From NCBI RefSeq assembly GCF_029319185.1, contig NZ_CP119754.1:2232001-2296000 (forward strand): a stretch of 64,000 nt of DNA. The letters are read 5' to 3'. This stretch comes from Superficieibacter sp. HKU1 (GTDB lineage: Bacteria > Pseudomonadota > Gammaproteobacteria > Enterobacterales > Enterobacteriaceae). The notes below the pieces were generated by a model that searched no databases, was not told where the DNA came from, and saw only the letters and a list, made by a program, of their open reading frames with translations. A program made the translations under genes and the position numbers. Of the stretch, positions 8,290-14,352 are shown piece after piece. Within the stretch, counting starts at the first letter, position 1. Each line of letters opens with the position of its first letter.

Positions 8290-9591
8290 ATGACCATAAT
8301 AAGTAAAGATCGCCCGGTTCCGGTTGAAAGAAAACTCCGCAAAGTGTTGCTCGCAACTGGCGTGGGGCATTTCGTTGAATGGTTTGATTTTGGTCTTTAC
8401 GGTACGCTGGCGGCGATTATCGGCCTGCAATTTTTCCCCTCCACCGATCCGGCCGTGGCGTTGCTCTCCTCATTTGCCGTTTTTGGCGCGGGTTTTATTA
8501 TGCGTCCTCTCGGCGGGTTATGGTTTGGTTCGCTGGGAGACCGGGTAGGGCGGCAGAAAGTACTGGCAACAGTGATCCTGCTGACCTCTGGCGCGACGTT
8601 TGCCATGGGGTTATTGCCCTCTTATCACGCCATTGGCATTACCGCCACGATACTGCTGGTCATTACGCGTCTGATCCAGGGCTTCGCGGCTGGCGGTGAA
8701 AGTTCCGGAGCGACCACTTATCTGGCGGAATATGCTCCCGTCGCCCGCCGCGGGTATTTCACCTGCTGGATCGATAACTTTGGTTTTATGGCCTTCGTTG
8801 CCGGATCGGGACTGGTATTCCTGCTGACGGCCTCGCTCGGTGATGACGCCATGAATGAATGGGGCTGGCGCATTCCGTTTTTGATTGCCGGTCCGTTGGG
8901 CTGGACTGGACTTTATCTGCGCCAGCATCTCGAAGATTCACCCGAATTTAAAGCGGTTGCCGCAACAGGAAAAACCGAGGCTGCGCCGCTTCGTGCTGCG
9001 GTCACCAAAGCGTGGGCCGCACTGCTGTTTTGCGTGGGTTTTGTGGTTCTTAAGGCGGTAGGACACTGGACGCTGCAAACGTTTATGCCCAGTTATCTGG
9101 CGACTGAACTGCATTTTTCCCGTCTGAACGCCTACGCTATTACCACCATCGGCTTGTTTGCGATTGCAGTTATGGTGCCGTTTATGGGCTTTCTGTCCGA
9201 CCGCTTTGGTCGCAAGCCGCTAATGCTGGCAGGCTGTAGCGGATTTATTCTGTTCAGCTATCCGGCGATGATGGTGATGGCGCAGGGCGATGTGCTCTCC
9301 GCTGTTTTCGCCATGTTAATGCTGGGAGCCTTTATTGCCGCCTTCGACGGTGCCTGTAGCGCAGCCATGGCTGAGCTATTTCCCACCAGCGTGCGCTACG
9401 GCGGCCTGTCGATTGCCTATAACTTTGCGGTGGCGTTCTTTGGCGGTATCACGCCGTGGTTTTCGGTATGGTTAATCACCACTACCGGCGATAAATTCTC
9501 ACCCGCCTGGTATGTGATGGGGGCGGCATTTATCACGCTTCTGACGGTACTACGGGCGAAAGAGACCGCCGGACTGCCGCTTAAACGATAA
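8290..9591 (+). CDS. MHS-family MFS proton symporter (KgtP/ShiA/ProP-like)
   Basis: The ATG at 8290 has GAGGTG just upstream and gives 433 residues with 12 predicted membrane helices. Motifs are those of the metabolite:H+ symporter family: GHFVEWFDFGLYG at the N-terminus, the loop 2-3 motif GSLGDRVGRQK, RLIQGFAAGGESSGA in TM4-5 and SDRFGRKP in the middle loop. Relatives import dicarboxylates, shikimate, proline/betaine or citrate; the substrate cannot be read from sequence. It is monocistronic. An alternative GTG start six bases upstream (8284) has no ribosome site. Confidence 0.88.
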   Translation: MTIISKDRPVPVERKLRKVLLATGVGHFVEWFDFGLYGTLAAIIGLQFFPSTDPAVALLSSFAVFGAGFIMRPLGGLWFGSLGDRVGRQKVLATVILLTSGATFAMGLLPSYHAIGITATILLVITRLIQGFAAGGESSGATTYLAEYAPVARRGYFTCWIDNFGFMAFVAGSGLVFLLTASLGDDAMNEWGWRIPFLIAGPLGWTGLYLRQHLEDSPEFKAVAATGKTEAAPLRAAVTKAWAALLFCVGFVVLKAVGHWTLQTFMPSYLATELHFSRLNAYAITTIGLFAIAVMVPFMGFLSDRFGRKPLMLAGCSGFILFSYPAMMVMAQGDVLSAVFAMLMLGAFIAAFDGACSAAMAELFPTSVRYGGLSIAYNFAVAFFGGITPWFSVWLITTTGDKFSPAWYVMGAAFITLLTVLRAKETAGLPLKR

Positions 9592-9700
9592 TGCTCCCGA
9601 CGGGCGGCGATCCGAAGCGGCAGCTGGAAAATCTCTCGTTATCAGCCACACTTATCGTACCCGGTCTCTGTTTATCCCGACTGATTTATAGAGAGGAATT

Positions 9701-9901
9701 ATGAATAAAGTGTTTATCGCAGGCGTTCTGTTCACCCTGGCGGGTTGCTCGCACACCACCTACACGGAAGCCACGCGTTCTGATAATCAGACGGCGGCAG
9801 AGCATGCCGCTCCTGCTCCCGGCACGAAAATCACCTCGGCAGCAGGCGGATGCGTTGACTCCACCGGCGCACCGGCTTCATGCCCGACGCCGGGAATGTA
9901 G
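9701..9901 (+). CDS. Small Cys-containing lipoprotein, copy 1
   Basis: A 66-residue protein with a strong AGAGAGGAATT ribosome site. The N-terminus MNKVFIAGVLFTLAGCSH is a signal peptide with lipobox LAGC. The mature part carries YTEATRSD, an APGTKIT segment, and two further cysteines in GGCVDSTG and ASCP, which may form a disulphide. A clearly related gene lies in inverted orientation at 13224-13421, on the other side of the accessory genes. No function known to me. Confidence 0.85.
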   Translation: MNKVFIAGVLFTLAGCSHTTYTEATRSDNQTAAEHAAPAPGTKITSAAGGCVDSTGAPASCPTPGM

Positions 9902-9904
9902 TGG

Positions 9905-10135
9905 TTAACGTTCGTCCACTGGCTGAATTAACTCGCTGCGCTGATTATGTACGTTACCGACAGCCCGCGTGACAGGATGCCAGATAAAGGCATCCGCTGG
10001 TGCCGTCCCCGGTGCCACGTTGTAGCGCCCGATTGGTTCGGGTTCGTAGGGGACGTTAAACGCCTCCCTGTTAACGAACACTGCAAGATAGTCTTCACGG
10101 TTTTTTGATTGCGCAAAGTGCACAAAGATAGCCAT
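9905..10135 (-). pseudogene. yedK: Internally deleted YedK/HMCES (SRAP) relic
   Basis: The frame fuses the N-terminal part of a SRAP-domain protein (HFAQSKNREDYLAVF, YEPEPIGRYNVAPGT) straight to its C-terminal end (FIWHPVTRAVGNVHNQ, ELIQPV). An intact YedK is about 220 residues, so about 145 internal codons are missing. SRAP proteins use Cys2, exposed after Met removal, to cross-link abasic sites in single-stranded DNA. Here the expected ATG-TGC-Gly-Arg-Phe start reads TTG-TGC then a 4-base shortened stretch before TTTGCGCAA, so both start codon and catalytic-Cys frame are destroyed. The frame stays open across the deletion join. Confidence 0.8.
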
Positions 10136-10239
10136 TCCCCGTCAACAGATAAAGAACGCTTACGACAGAGAACGGTAAAACTCACACAAGCGGGTTAAGA
10201 TGGGTAACAAAACTGATTTTACTATTGTGTACGCCGTTT

Positions 10240-10273
10240 TGCCGGGTGGCGGCTTCGCCTTACCCGGCCTACG
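10240..10273. repeat. REP element
   Basis: Single REP-type palindromic unit (GCCGGGTGGCGGCTTCGCCT at 10240-10259, continuing TACCCGGCCTACGA). Flanking bases (CGCCGTTTT before, AAAGGATTAATATCAA after) resemble those of the REP at 17394. It lies in the 230-base gap between the YedK relic and the effector/immunity pair; nothing else is seen there. Confidence 0.85.
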
Positions 10274-10365
10274 AAAAGGATTAATATCAAGGAGTTATTC
10301 GCAGTGTATAGGACTGTGCAAGCGAAGCGCCGCAGGCATCATTCCGCGGAATAACATTTGCCAAA

Positions 10366-10818
10366 TTATTTCAGGCTCACGTTCCTCAATATTTCCTGAC
10401 CAGCAACAGACTGGACCTTCCAGACTCCATCCTCTTTCACCATGCAGTCAATAACGGTGTGCTTCTGTTTTGCACCGAACGAAACGTAGACCTGCATACA
10501 GACTGGATCGTAGTCCGATGACACGATCTCAATCTGCTGCCAGTCATCGTCCCAATCCTGTGCTTTTATAAACATATCTGCGTCAGGGGTGTCTTCGATG
10601 TTAGGGTCTGCTGAGTTTGATTTTTTTAGAGCCAGAATTGTGTTTGATGTAACGTAGGGGCGAAGCCCTTCGTAGTCGCCCTCCGGATATTTATCCTTTG
10701 AAAGCTGAGACATGTACCAGTGATTGAATTTGAGTGCCGCTGCCTCAGGTCCATCAGGGGGTACACCTGCAAAAGCGGTGGGACAGATTAACAAGCCGAT
10801 AATGATTAAGCTTTTCAT
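10366..10818 (-). CDS. Predicted periplasmic immunity protein (DUF3828-like) for the upstream amidase
   Basis: The ATG at 10818 starts one base after the amidase stop (TGA-C-ATG). The 150-residue product begins MKSLIIIGLLICPTAFA, a Sec signal peptide with AFA cleavage site. The mature domain is acidic and has two cysteines (DPVCMQVYVSF, HTVIDCMVKED) and the pattern WDDDW...VVSSDYDP...VWKVQSV seen in DUF3828-type proteins. Tight coupling to a peptidoglycan-hydrolase-like gene and export to the periplasm are what an immunity protein against a periplasm-acting toxin needs. The immunity role is inference; the signal peptide and pairing are seen. Confidence 0.75.
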   Translation of the reverse strand: MKSLIIIGLLICPTAFAGVPPDGPEAAALKFNHWYMSQLSKDKYPEGDYEGLRPYVTSNTILALKKSNSADPNIEDTPDADMFIKAQDWDDDWQQIEIVSSDYDPVCMQVYVSFGAKQKHTVIDCMVKEDGVWKVQSVAGQEILRNVSLK

Positions 10819-10819
10819 G

Positions 10820-11182
10820 TCAGTAATGCCTGTAGAGTTGGAAGGCCGGAGATGCCGTGCCCCACGCTCCCCCTGGATATATGGTTTGCTGTTTGAAATC
10901 TGAATACCAGTGTCCATGTCCGTCATAAATGCATGCGTGACCCCACGGGTGTCCGGGGATAGGTTGAATAACAGCAACATCCCCCTCAAGCGGTGAACCT
11001 GACACTGCGCGGAAACCAGCAGCGTATAGATTTGTGCCCATGTCCTTTGCGTAGTGAGTATTGATTAGCCTGGCACCACCAGCGCGGATCGCTTCTGAAA
11101 CAAAATGTGCGCATTTGTGCTGGCTTGAGTTTCCTGCATGCATGCGTGCGTATTCGACTGCTCTGTGTTTGTCCCATGACAT
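10820..11182 (-). CDS. NlpC/P60-like cysteine peptidoglycan amidase, candidate antibacterial effector
   Basis: The 120-residue single-domain protein lacks a signal peptide. The probable catalytic Cys24 lies in SSQHKCAHFVSEAIR at the start of a helix, followed by GDVAVIQP (about 67-74) and the His82 motif PWGHACIYDG, with an Asp/Asn-type third residue possible at YSDF. This Cys...GD...GH(x)xIY order is that of NlpC/P60 and CHAP cell-wall amidases, and of compact type VI amidase effectors (Tae-like, BPSL0067-like). It is coupled to an exported immunity candidate. No VgrG, Hcp or Rhs gene is nearby, so it would be an orphan module. Confidence 0.72.
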   Translation of the reverse strand: MSWDKHRAVEYARMHAGNSSQHKCAHFVSEAIRAGGARLINTHYAKDMGTNLYAAGFRAVSGSPLEGDVAVIQPIPGHPWGHACIYDGHGHWYSDFKQQTIYPGGAWGTASPAFQLYRHY

Positions 11183-11388
11183 AAAATTACCTTATTTATT
11201 CAACATTAATAAAGAAATGGTACGCCGAAAATTTAATGCTTTTTGTAATTAATTTTGTGTCTGTATTAACCATTATCTGGTTTTTTTATATATTATAAAT
11301 AATAAATTCACGAAATGAATTTTCATGCTTTGTGGATCTATGAGAAAAATATAATTTTTTGATGTAGTAAACGGAGTGAGAATATCTG
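11183..11388. other. AT-rich upstream region of the effector pair
   Basis: About 200 bases of conspicuously AT-rich DNA (runs such as TTTTTTATATATTATAAATA near 11280) with no gene. The base composition is unlike the GC-rich neighbours and typical of horizontally acquired cargo that is silenced by H-NS. Promoters for the minus-strand amidase gene should lie here. Confidence 0.6.
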
Positions 11389-11955
11389 TCAGGTTTCATT
11401 GACGTCGTAGCGGTCAAACTCACTACCCTGTATCAGGTGGCTGCTCAGCTCTATCAGACACACCATTTTCAACTGCGGATATCCTGTTTCTCCATGCTGG
11501 TTTGCCGCTTTCCCGAAAGCCTCGCTATTTTCCGCCGTGTCCTGCGTTCGCCATACCACGCCATCAACGCCACAGAGCTTCAGCCCGTGCCAGTGCGGAT
11601 GGTTTGCCTGCACATGCCAGTATTGCTGAGTGAGTTTAATCAGTGTTTTTACGGCATTCTCCCCCAGCATCTTACGGCGCTGAATGACGGGGCTTCTGGC
11701 GGTAAAAGGCGAGCCGGAATCGTCCGCGATATCCATCAGATTGACAATCTCAGTCAGTGGGCGGTTGTAAAAAAAAGACATACCGACAACGAGCCATGTC
11801 ATTGACTCAGGAGGGAGTTTTCGTTTACGCAGCGTGACGGTATCGGAGAGGTTAAGGGCCTGACGAATAAGGTCTTCAGGGATAAGGTCGGCCAGATTTC
11901 GGGCCTGCTCAGGTGAGGTAAGATTGATGATGCCGAGGGCTTGTGAGAGTTCCAT
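11389..11955 (-). pseudogene. Truncated IS4-family transposase (N-terminal part)
   Basis: From the ATG at 11955 the frame gives MELSQALGIINLT..., then LSDTVTLRKRKLPPESM, LVVGMSFFYNRPLTEIV, the first catalytic-site region HWHGLKLCGVDGVVWRT (Asp of the DDE triad in GVDGV) and YPQLKMVCLIELSSHLI. The pattern matches the N-terminal domain and first acidic motif of IS4-type transposases, normally about 440 residues. It ends after 188 residues at YDVNET and the second and third catalytic regions are missing, so it is inactive. A stop rather than a readable continuation follows, and the sequence changes to AT-rich DNA at the break. Confidence 0.85.
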
Positions 11956-12036
11956 GAAAAAGGGGCCATGCAGAGACATGAACCCTTTTTACATCAACCA
12001 AATAACGCCCGGAGACGGCCGACTAAATTTTAAAAA

Positions 12037-12261
12037 TTATGCCAATGGCCTGTGTCCTGATTCTCTAATGGCATCAGGAAGATCCTGGATATCAGCGTCT
12101 GGGCTGCGGGCGAACCTGTAAAGAAGTCCCGGGGGCATCTCATGATTCCCGGATTTATAAAAAATTTCTCGTCCGTTATCCATAGCGATCAAATCACCGC
12201 TATTGTTTACATCGCGTATTGTACGCTTCCAAGGCCCACCAATAAATAAAACCTGAGGCAT
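12037..12261 (-). CDS. Hypothetical 74-residue protein
   Basis: Short protein, MPQVLFIGGPWKRTIRDVNN..., ending ESGHRPLA, with no membrane segment or signal peptide. The central part (DLIAMDNGREIFYKSGNHEMPPGLLYRFAR) looks like a small beta-rich domain. I do not recognise it. Its position between a transposase fragment and a terminase fragment suggests phage origin. The ribosome site is weak. Confidence 0.5.
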   Translation of the reverse strand: MPQVLFIGGPWKRTIRDVNNSGDLIAMDNGREIFYKSGNHEMPPGLLYRFARSPDADIQDLPDAIRESGHRPLA

Positions 12262-12364
12262 AGCTACATTCTCTGTATTAACTGCGTTTTACTGCGGGAC
12301 AGATTATTTGACAAAAGCGCGAGAATTTGTTGCTTTGTAGTGCTAAATTCAGGCGTCGTATTAC

Positions 12365-12610
12365 CTATGCCATATGCATTACATCCATCTGGTCGATTTC
12401 TGCCAGACGACGCAGATCGTAATCTGCGTTAATCTCCGTTCTCAGGTCATGCTGCTCAGAGATGCTTTTTTGCGCTTTGGGTTTTGCCAGCAGCTGCGCG
12501 GCAATTCTGTTGGCGTATTTTACACCGCCTACCATCCGTATAGTCCCTTGAGTAGCGTTTAAATCGACGAGATACTCTCGACAGAATACCCCTTGTTTGT
12601 CGGTAAGCAT
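12365..12610 (-). pseudogene. Phage terminase small-subunit fragment (Terminase_2-like)
   Basis: From the ATG at 12610, preceded by GGAGAGAAC, the product is MLTDKQGVFCREYLVDLNAT followed by a shortened second half containing KYANRIAAQLLAKPKAQKSI. This is the characteristic start of terminase small subunits (usual form LTxKQxxFxxEYLxDxNATxAAIRAGY), but the conserved AAIRAGYS segment is degraded (TIRMVGGVK) and only 81 residues remain of a usual 150-180. The frame continues upstream to 12745, but the ribosome site supports 12610. It is best read as a decayed prophage gene. Confidence 0.7.
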
Positions 12611-12717
12611 TGTTCTCTCCATTATGGAGGTTTGTTCATGATCGTCGACAAAGTTATAAATCTCGAATAGCTCTAGGATTTCCTCGGCTTTTTTGCCAAT
12701 TGATCGAGAGGTTCTCT

Positions 12718-13026
12718 GTGAATCGTCAAACTGTTTCATCTTCAAATATTCATTCTATTGGGTACGATCCGGTCAGCCACACTCTGGAAATTGTTTTCCT
12801 CAGCGGTGGCATTTATCAGTGTCGGGGACTTCCTGTGACGGTATATCAAGCCCTGATGACAGCAGCATTTAAAGGCTCGTATTTTTACGTATCACATTCG
12901 CAATGTTTATCCAATCGTGAGGATTGGTTAATTATTAGGCGGGGAAACCCGCCTCTTTTCAATATAGCGAATATCTATCATGCCCTTGAGTCTTGCGTCG
13001 CTCAATTGCAGGCCACTATAGGATAA
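12718..13026 (+). CDS. KTSC-domain protein
   Basis: The GTG at 12718, with GAGAGG about six bases before it, gives 102 residues. Residues about 8-60 carry the KTSC pattern SSNIHSIGYDPVSHTLEIVF, then GGIYQCRGLPVTVYQALM and KGSYFYVSH; KTSC domains are small RNA/DNA-associated or phage-encoded folds without a fixed function. The C-terminal 40 residues look unique. It is divergent from the terminase fragment and is probably a phage-derived accessory gene. An upstream in-frame extension to 12610 is not supported by a ribosome site. Confidence 0.65.
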   Translation: MNRQTVSSSNIHSIGYDPVSHTLEIVFLSGGIYQCRGLPVTVYQALMTAAFKGSYFYVSHSQCLSNREDWLIIRRGNPPLFNIANIYHALESCVAQLQATIG

Positions 13027-13034
13027 GAGTGATC

Positions 13035-13055
13035 TTGTCCAACAGTGTCGGACAA
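13035..13055. promoter_or_regulatory. 21-base palindrome, candidate operator
   Basis: TTGTCC-AACAGTGTC-GGACAA: a dyad of 10 + 1 + 10 bases with only one mismatched pair around the central G. It lies just after the KTSC gene and about 70 bases before the small-peptide start, where an operator of a phage-type repressor would be expected. No T run follows, so it is not a terminator. Confidence 0.45.
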
Positions 13056-13077
13056 TGAGCCATGTAGTTAAAGACCA

Positions 13078-13114
13078 CTATAGAAGAACACAACCTTTTA
13101 CCTCACTTCTATAG
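13078..13114 (+). promoter_or_regulatory. Leader hairpin overlapping the ribosome site of the 31-residue peptide
   Basis: CTATAGAAG (13078-13086) is perfectly complementary to CTTCTATAG (13106-13114), with a 19-base loop. The 3' arm runs into AGGA (13113-13116), the ribosome site of the ATG at 13123. In RNA the stem would partly hide that site, a layout common for type I toxin messages. Confidence 0.5.
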
Positions 13115-13122
13115 GAAAAATT

Positions 13123-13218
13123 ATGCCCCAAAAAATTATCTCACTGCTGATAGCCTTTGCTCCAGCGATTAACGCAATAGTAGAACTCGTTTGCAAAATC
13201 ATCGCAAAGCGACTCTAA
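13123..13218 (+). CDS. 31-residue amphipathic membrane peptide, type I toxin-like
   Basis: A short gene with ATAGGA seven bases before the ATG. The peptide begins MPQKIISLLIAFAPAINAIV and ends VCKIIAKRL: one hydrophobic or amphipathic helix with net positive charge from Lys4, Lys25, Lys29 and Arg30. Size, charge pattern and hairpin leader resemble TisB-, DinQ- or ZorO-type membrane toxins of enterobacteria, but I see no clear sequence identity with any of them. No LexA box was found upstream. Alternative readings are a small membrane regulatory peptide or chance. Confidence 0.45.
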   Translation: MPQKIISLLIAFAPAINAIVELVCKIIAKRL

Positions 13219-13223
13219 ATGCG

Positions 13224-13421
13224 CTAAAGGCCATTTACGGGGCATGTAGAAAGTGTCCCGGTAGAATCAATACAGTCACCGTTCGCTATGGTAATTTTAG
13301 TACCGGGCGCAATCGTGACGTGTTTGACGCTGCTGCCGTCTGCCCGGGTTGCCTCTGTATAAGATGAATGTGAGCAGCTTACCAGCGCACAGAACGCGAC
13401 GGCCAAGAGGATTTTTTTCAT
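13224..13421 (-). CDS. Small Cys-containing lipoprotein, copy 2
   Basis: The ATG at 13421 (GAGGGA upstream) gives 65 residues: MKKILLAVAFCALVSCSH, with lipobox LVSC, then SYTEATRADG, IAPGTKITIANGDCID and TLSTCPVNGL. It aligns along its whole length with the lipoprotein at 9701-9901, including both downstream cysteines. The two copies face each other across the accessory genes. A longer frame reaching 13946 is not supported. Function unknown. Confidence 0.82.
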   Translation of the reverse strand: MKKILLAVAFCALVSCSHSSYTEATRADGSSVKHVTIAPGTKITIANGDCIDSTGTLSTCPVNGL

Positions 13422-13490
13422 AAATCCCTCAATTCGGATAAATCGCGGCTGGTAGTTGAAAATGCGGCCCATCTTTCTACGTTCTATTAA

Positions 13491-13724
13491 ACACATGTAC
13501 GGCGGACGCCGCCCGGGCGCAACATCAGCTATATTAATAATGCCGCTAAAATTGATTGCAGTAACAGTGCCATCAACAAAAAAAACATCACCGAACGCTA
13601 CGTCACCGACAAAGAAATCGCCGCAGGCAGTGTCCTGATCAGCGGCGACAATATAACACTGATTGACGAAGCAGGGCAGCAGGTCCGCACTGGTCAAGAT
13701 ACCGTGCAAACTATATCCGGCTGA
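13491..13724 (+). pseudogene. Unrecognised start-less open frame, probable gene remnant
   Basis: A frame of 77 codons between stops without an ATG. Its composition is protein-like: INKKNITERYVTDKEIAAGS followed by VLISGDNITLIDEAGQQVRTG and a TGA. No family recognised. It overlaps nothing credible on the other strand and may be the 3' end of a gene truncated when the patch was rearranged. Confidence 0.35.
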
Positions 13725-13800
13725 AGTTTCTATAACCAGGCTATTCCCGTCTATCTGACAGATTATCTCCGGGGAAATTGTGCGCTCGACGTAATCGCAA

Positions 13801-13965
13801 GTGGGACTGGGAAAAGAGCTTATTTTCAATTCTGGAAAGCTCTTCGCAAATCTTAAAGCTAAAGGTATTTCAGGGGGCAAAAAAGCATTTGAGGCAACTT
13901 TGGGGGCATTAAAAAGTCCGCATATGTCCTCACATGTCCGCAACACGCCAATACTATCTTACTGA
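13801..13965 (+). pseudogene. Second unrecognised short frame, probable remnant
   Basis: Frame GTG at 13801 to TGA at 13963-13965, 54 residues, with a lysine- and glycine-rich stretch (GKLFANLKAKGISGGKKAFE). No ribosome site is seen. It sits just upstream of the frmR promoter and could be a further gene fragment of the accessory patch. Confidence 0.25.
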
Positions 13966-14004
13966 AAAGCAATAAATTATTTATTTTACAATAAGATAAA
14001 AAGT

Positions 14005-14032
14005 TTGTTACCATACCCCCCTATAGTATAAT
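14005..14032 (+). promoter_or_regulatory. frmRA promoter with FrmR operator
   Basis: TTGTTA (14005-14010), a 16-base spacer and TATAAT (14027-14032) form a good sigma-70 promoter. The spacer and -10 contain ATACCCCCCTATAGTATA (14013-14030): a G/C6 tract flanked by A/T-rich inverted sequence, the operator form used by FrmR/RcnR/CsoR repressors. Formaldehyde should relieve FrmR binding here. Confidence 0.85.
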
Positions 14033-14044
14033 CCCGGAGTTCTC

Positions 14045-14320
14045 ATGCCGCAGTCACCCGAAGATAAAAAACGCGCATTAACCCGCGTCCGGCGCATCCG
14101 TGGTCAGGTCGAGGCGCTGGAAAGGGCGCTGGAGTCTGGCGAACCCTGCATTGCCATCCTGCAACAGATCGCGGCCATTCGCGGTGCGGCGAATGGGCTG
14201 ATGGGGGAAATGGTCGAAATTCACCTTAAAGACGAGCTGGTCAGCGGCGAGACAACACCCGATCAGCGCGCGGTGCGAATGGCAGAAGTCGGCCATTTAC
14301 TCCGTTCCTATCTAAAATAA
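14045..14320 (+). CDS. frmR: FrmR, formaldehyde-sensing repressor
   Basis: A 91-residue all-helical CsoR/RcnR-family protein, the size of E. coli FrmR. Pro2 after Met1 and Cys35 (GEPCIAILQQ) are present; in FrmR formaldehyde links the Pro2 N-terminus to this Cys and releases the operator. His60 (VEIHLKD) occupies the other usual family position. DNA-contact residues KKRALTRVRRIRGQ are at the N-terminus. frmA starts 32 bases downstream on the same transcript, so FrmR represses its own operon. Confidence 0.93.
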   Translation: MPQSPEDKKRALTRVRRIRGQVEALERALESGEPCIAILQQIAAIRGAANGLMGEMVEIHLKDELVSGETTPDQRAVRMAEVGHLLRSYLK

Positions 14321-14352
14321 ATGCTTAACATCGCAACAGGGGAAGAAAGAAT

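Noticed and set aside
12611..12745. Longer start for the terminase fragment
   Set aside because: The conserved terminase start MLTDKQ coincides with an ATG preceded by GGAGAG at 12610; the upstream part resembles no terminase.
13422..13946. N-terminal extension of the copy-2 lipoprotein to a 240-residue protein
   Set aside because: It would bury the lipoprotein signal peptide inside the protein; the ATG at 13421 has its own ribosome site, and the extension is low in protein-like features.
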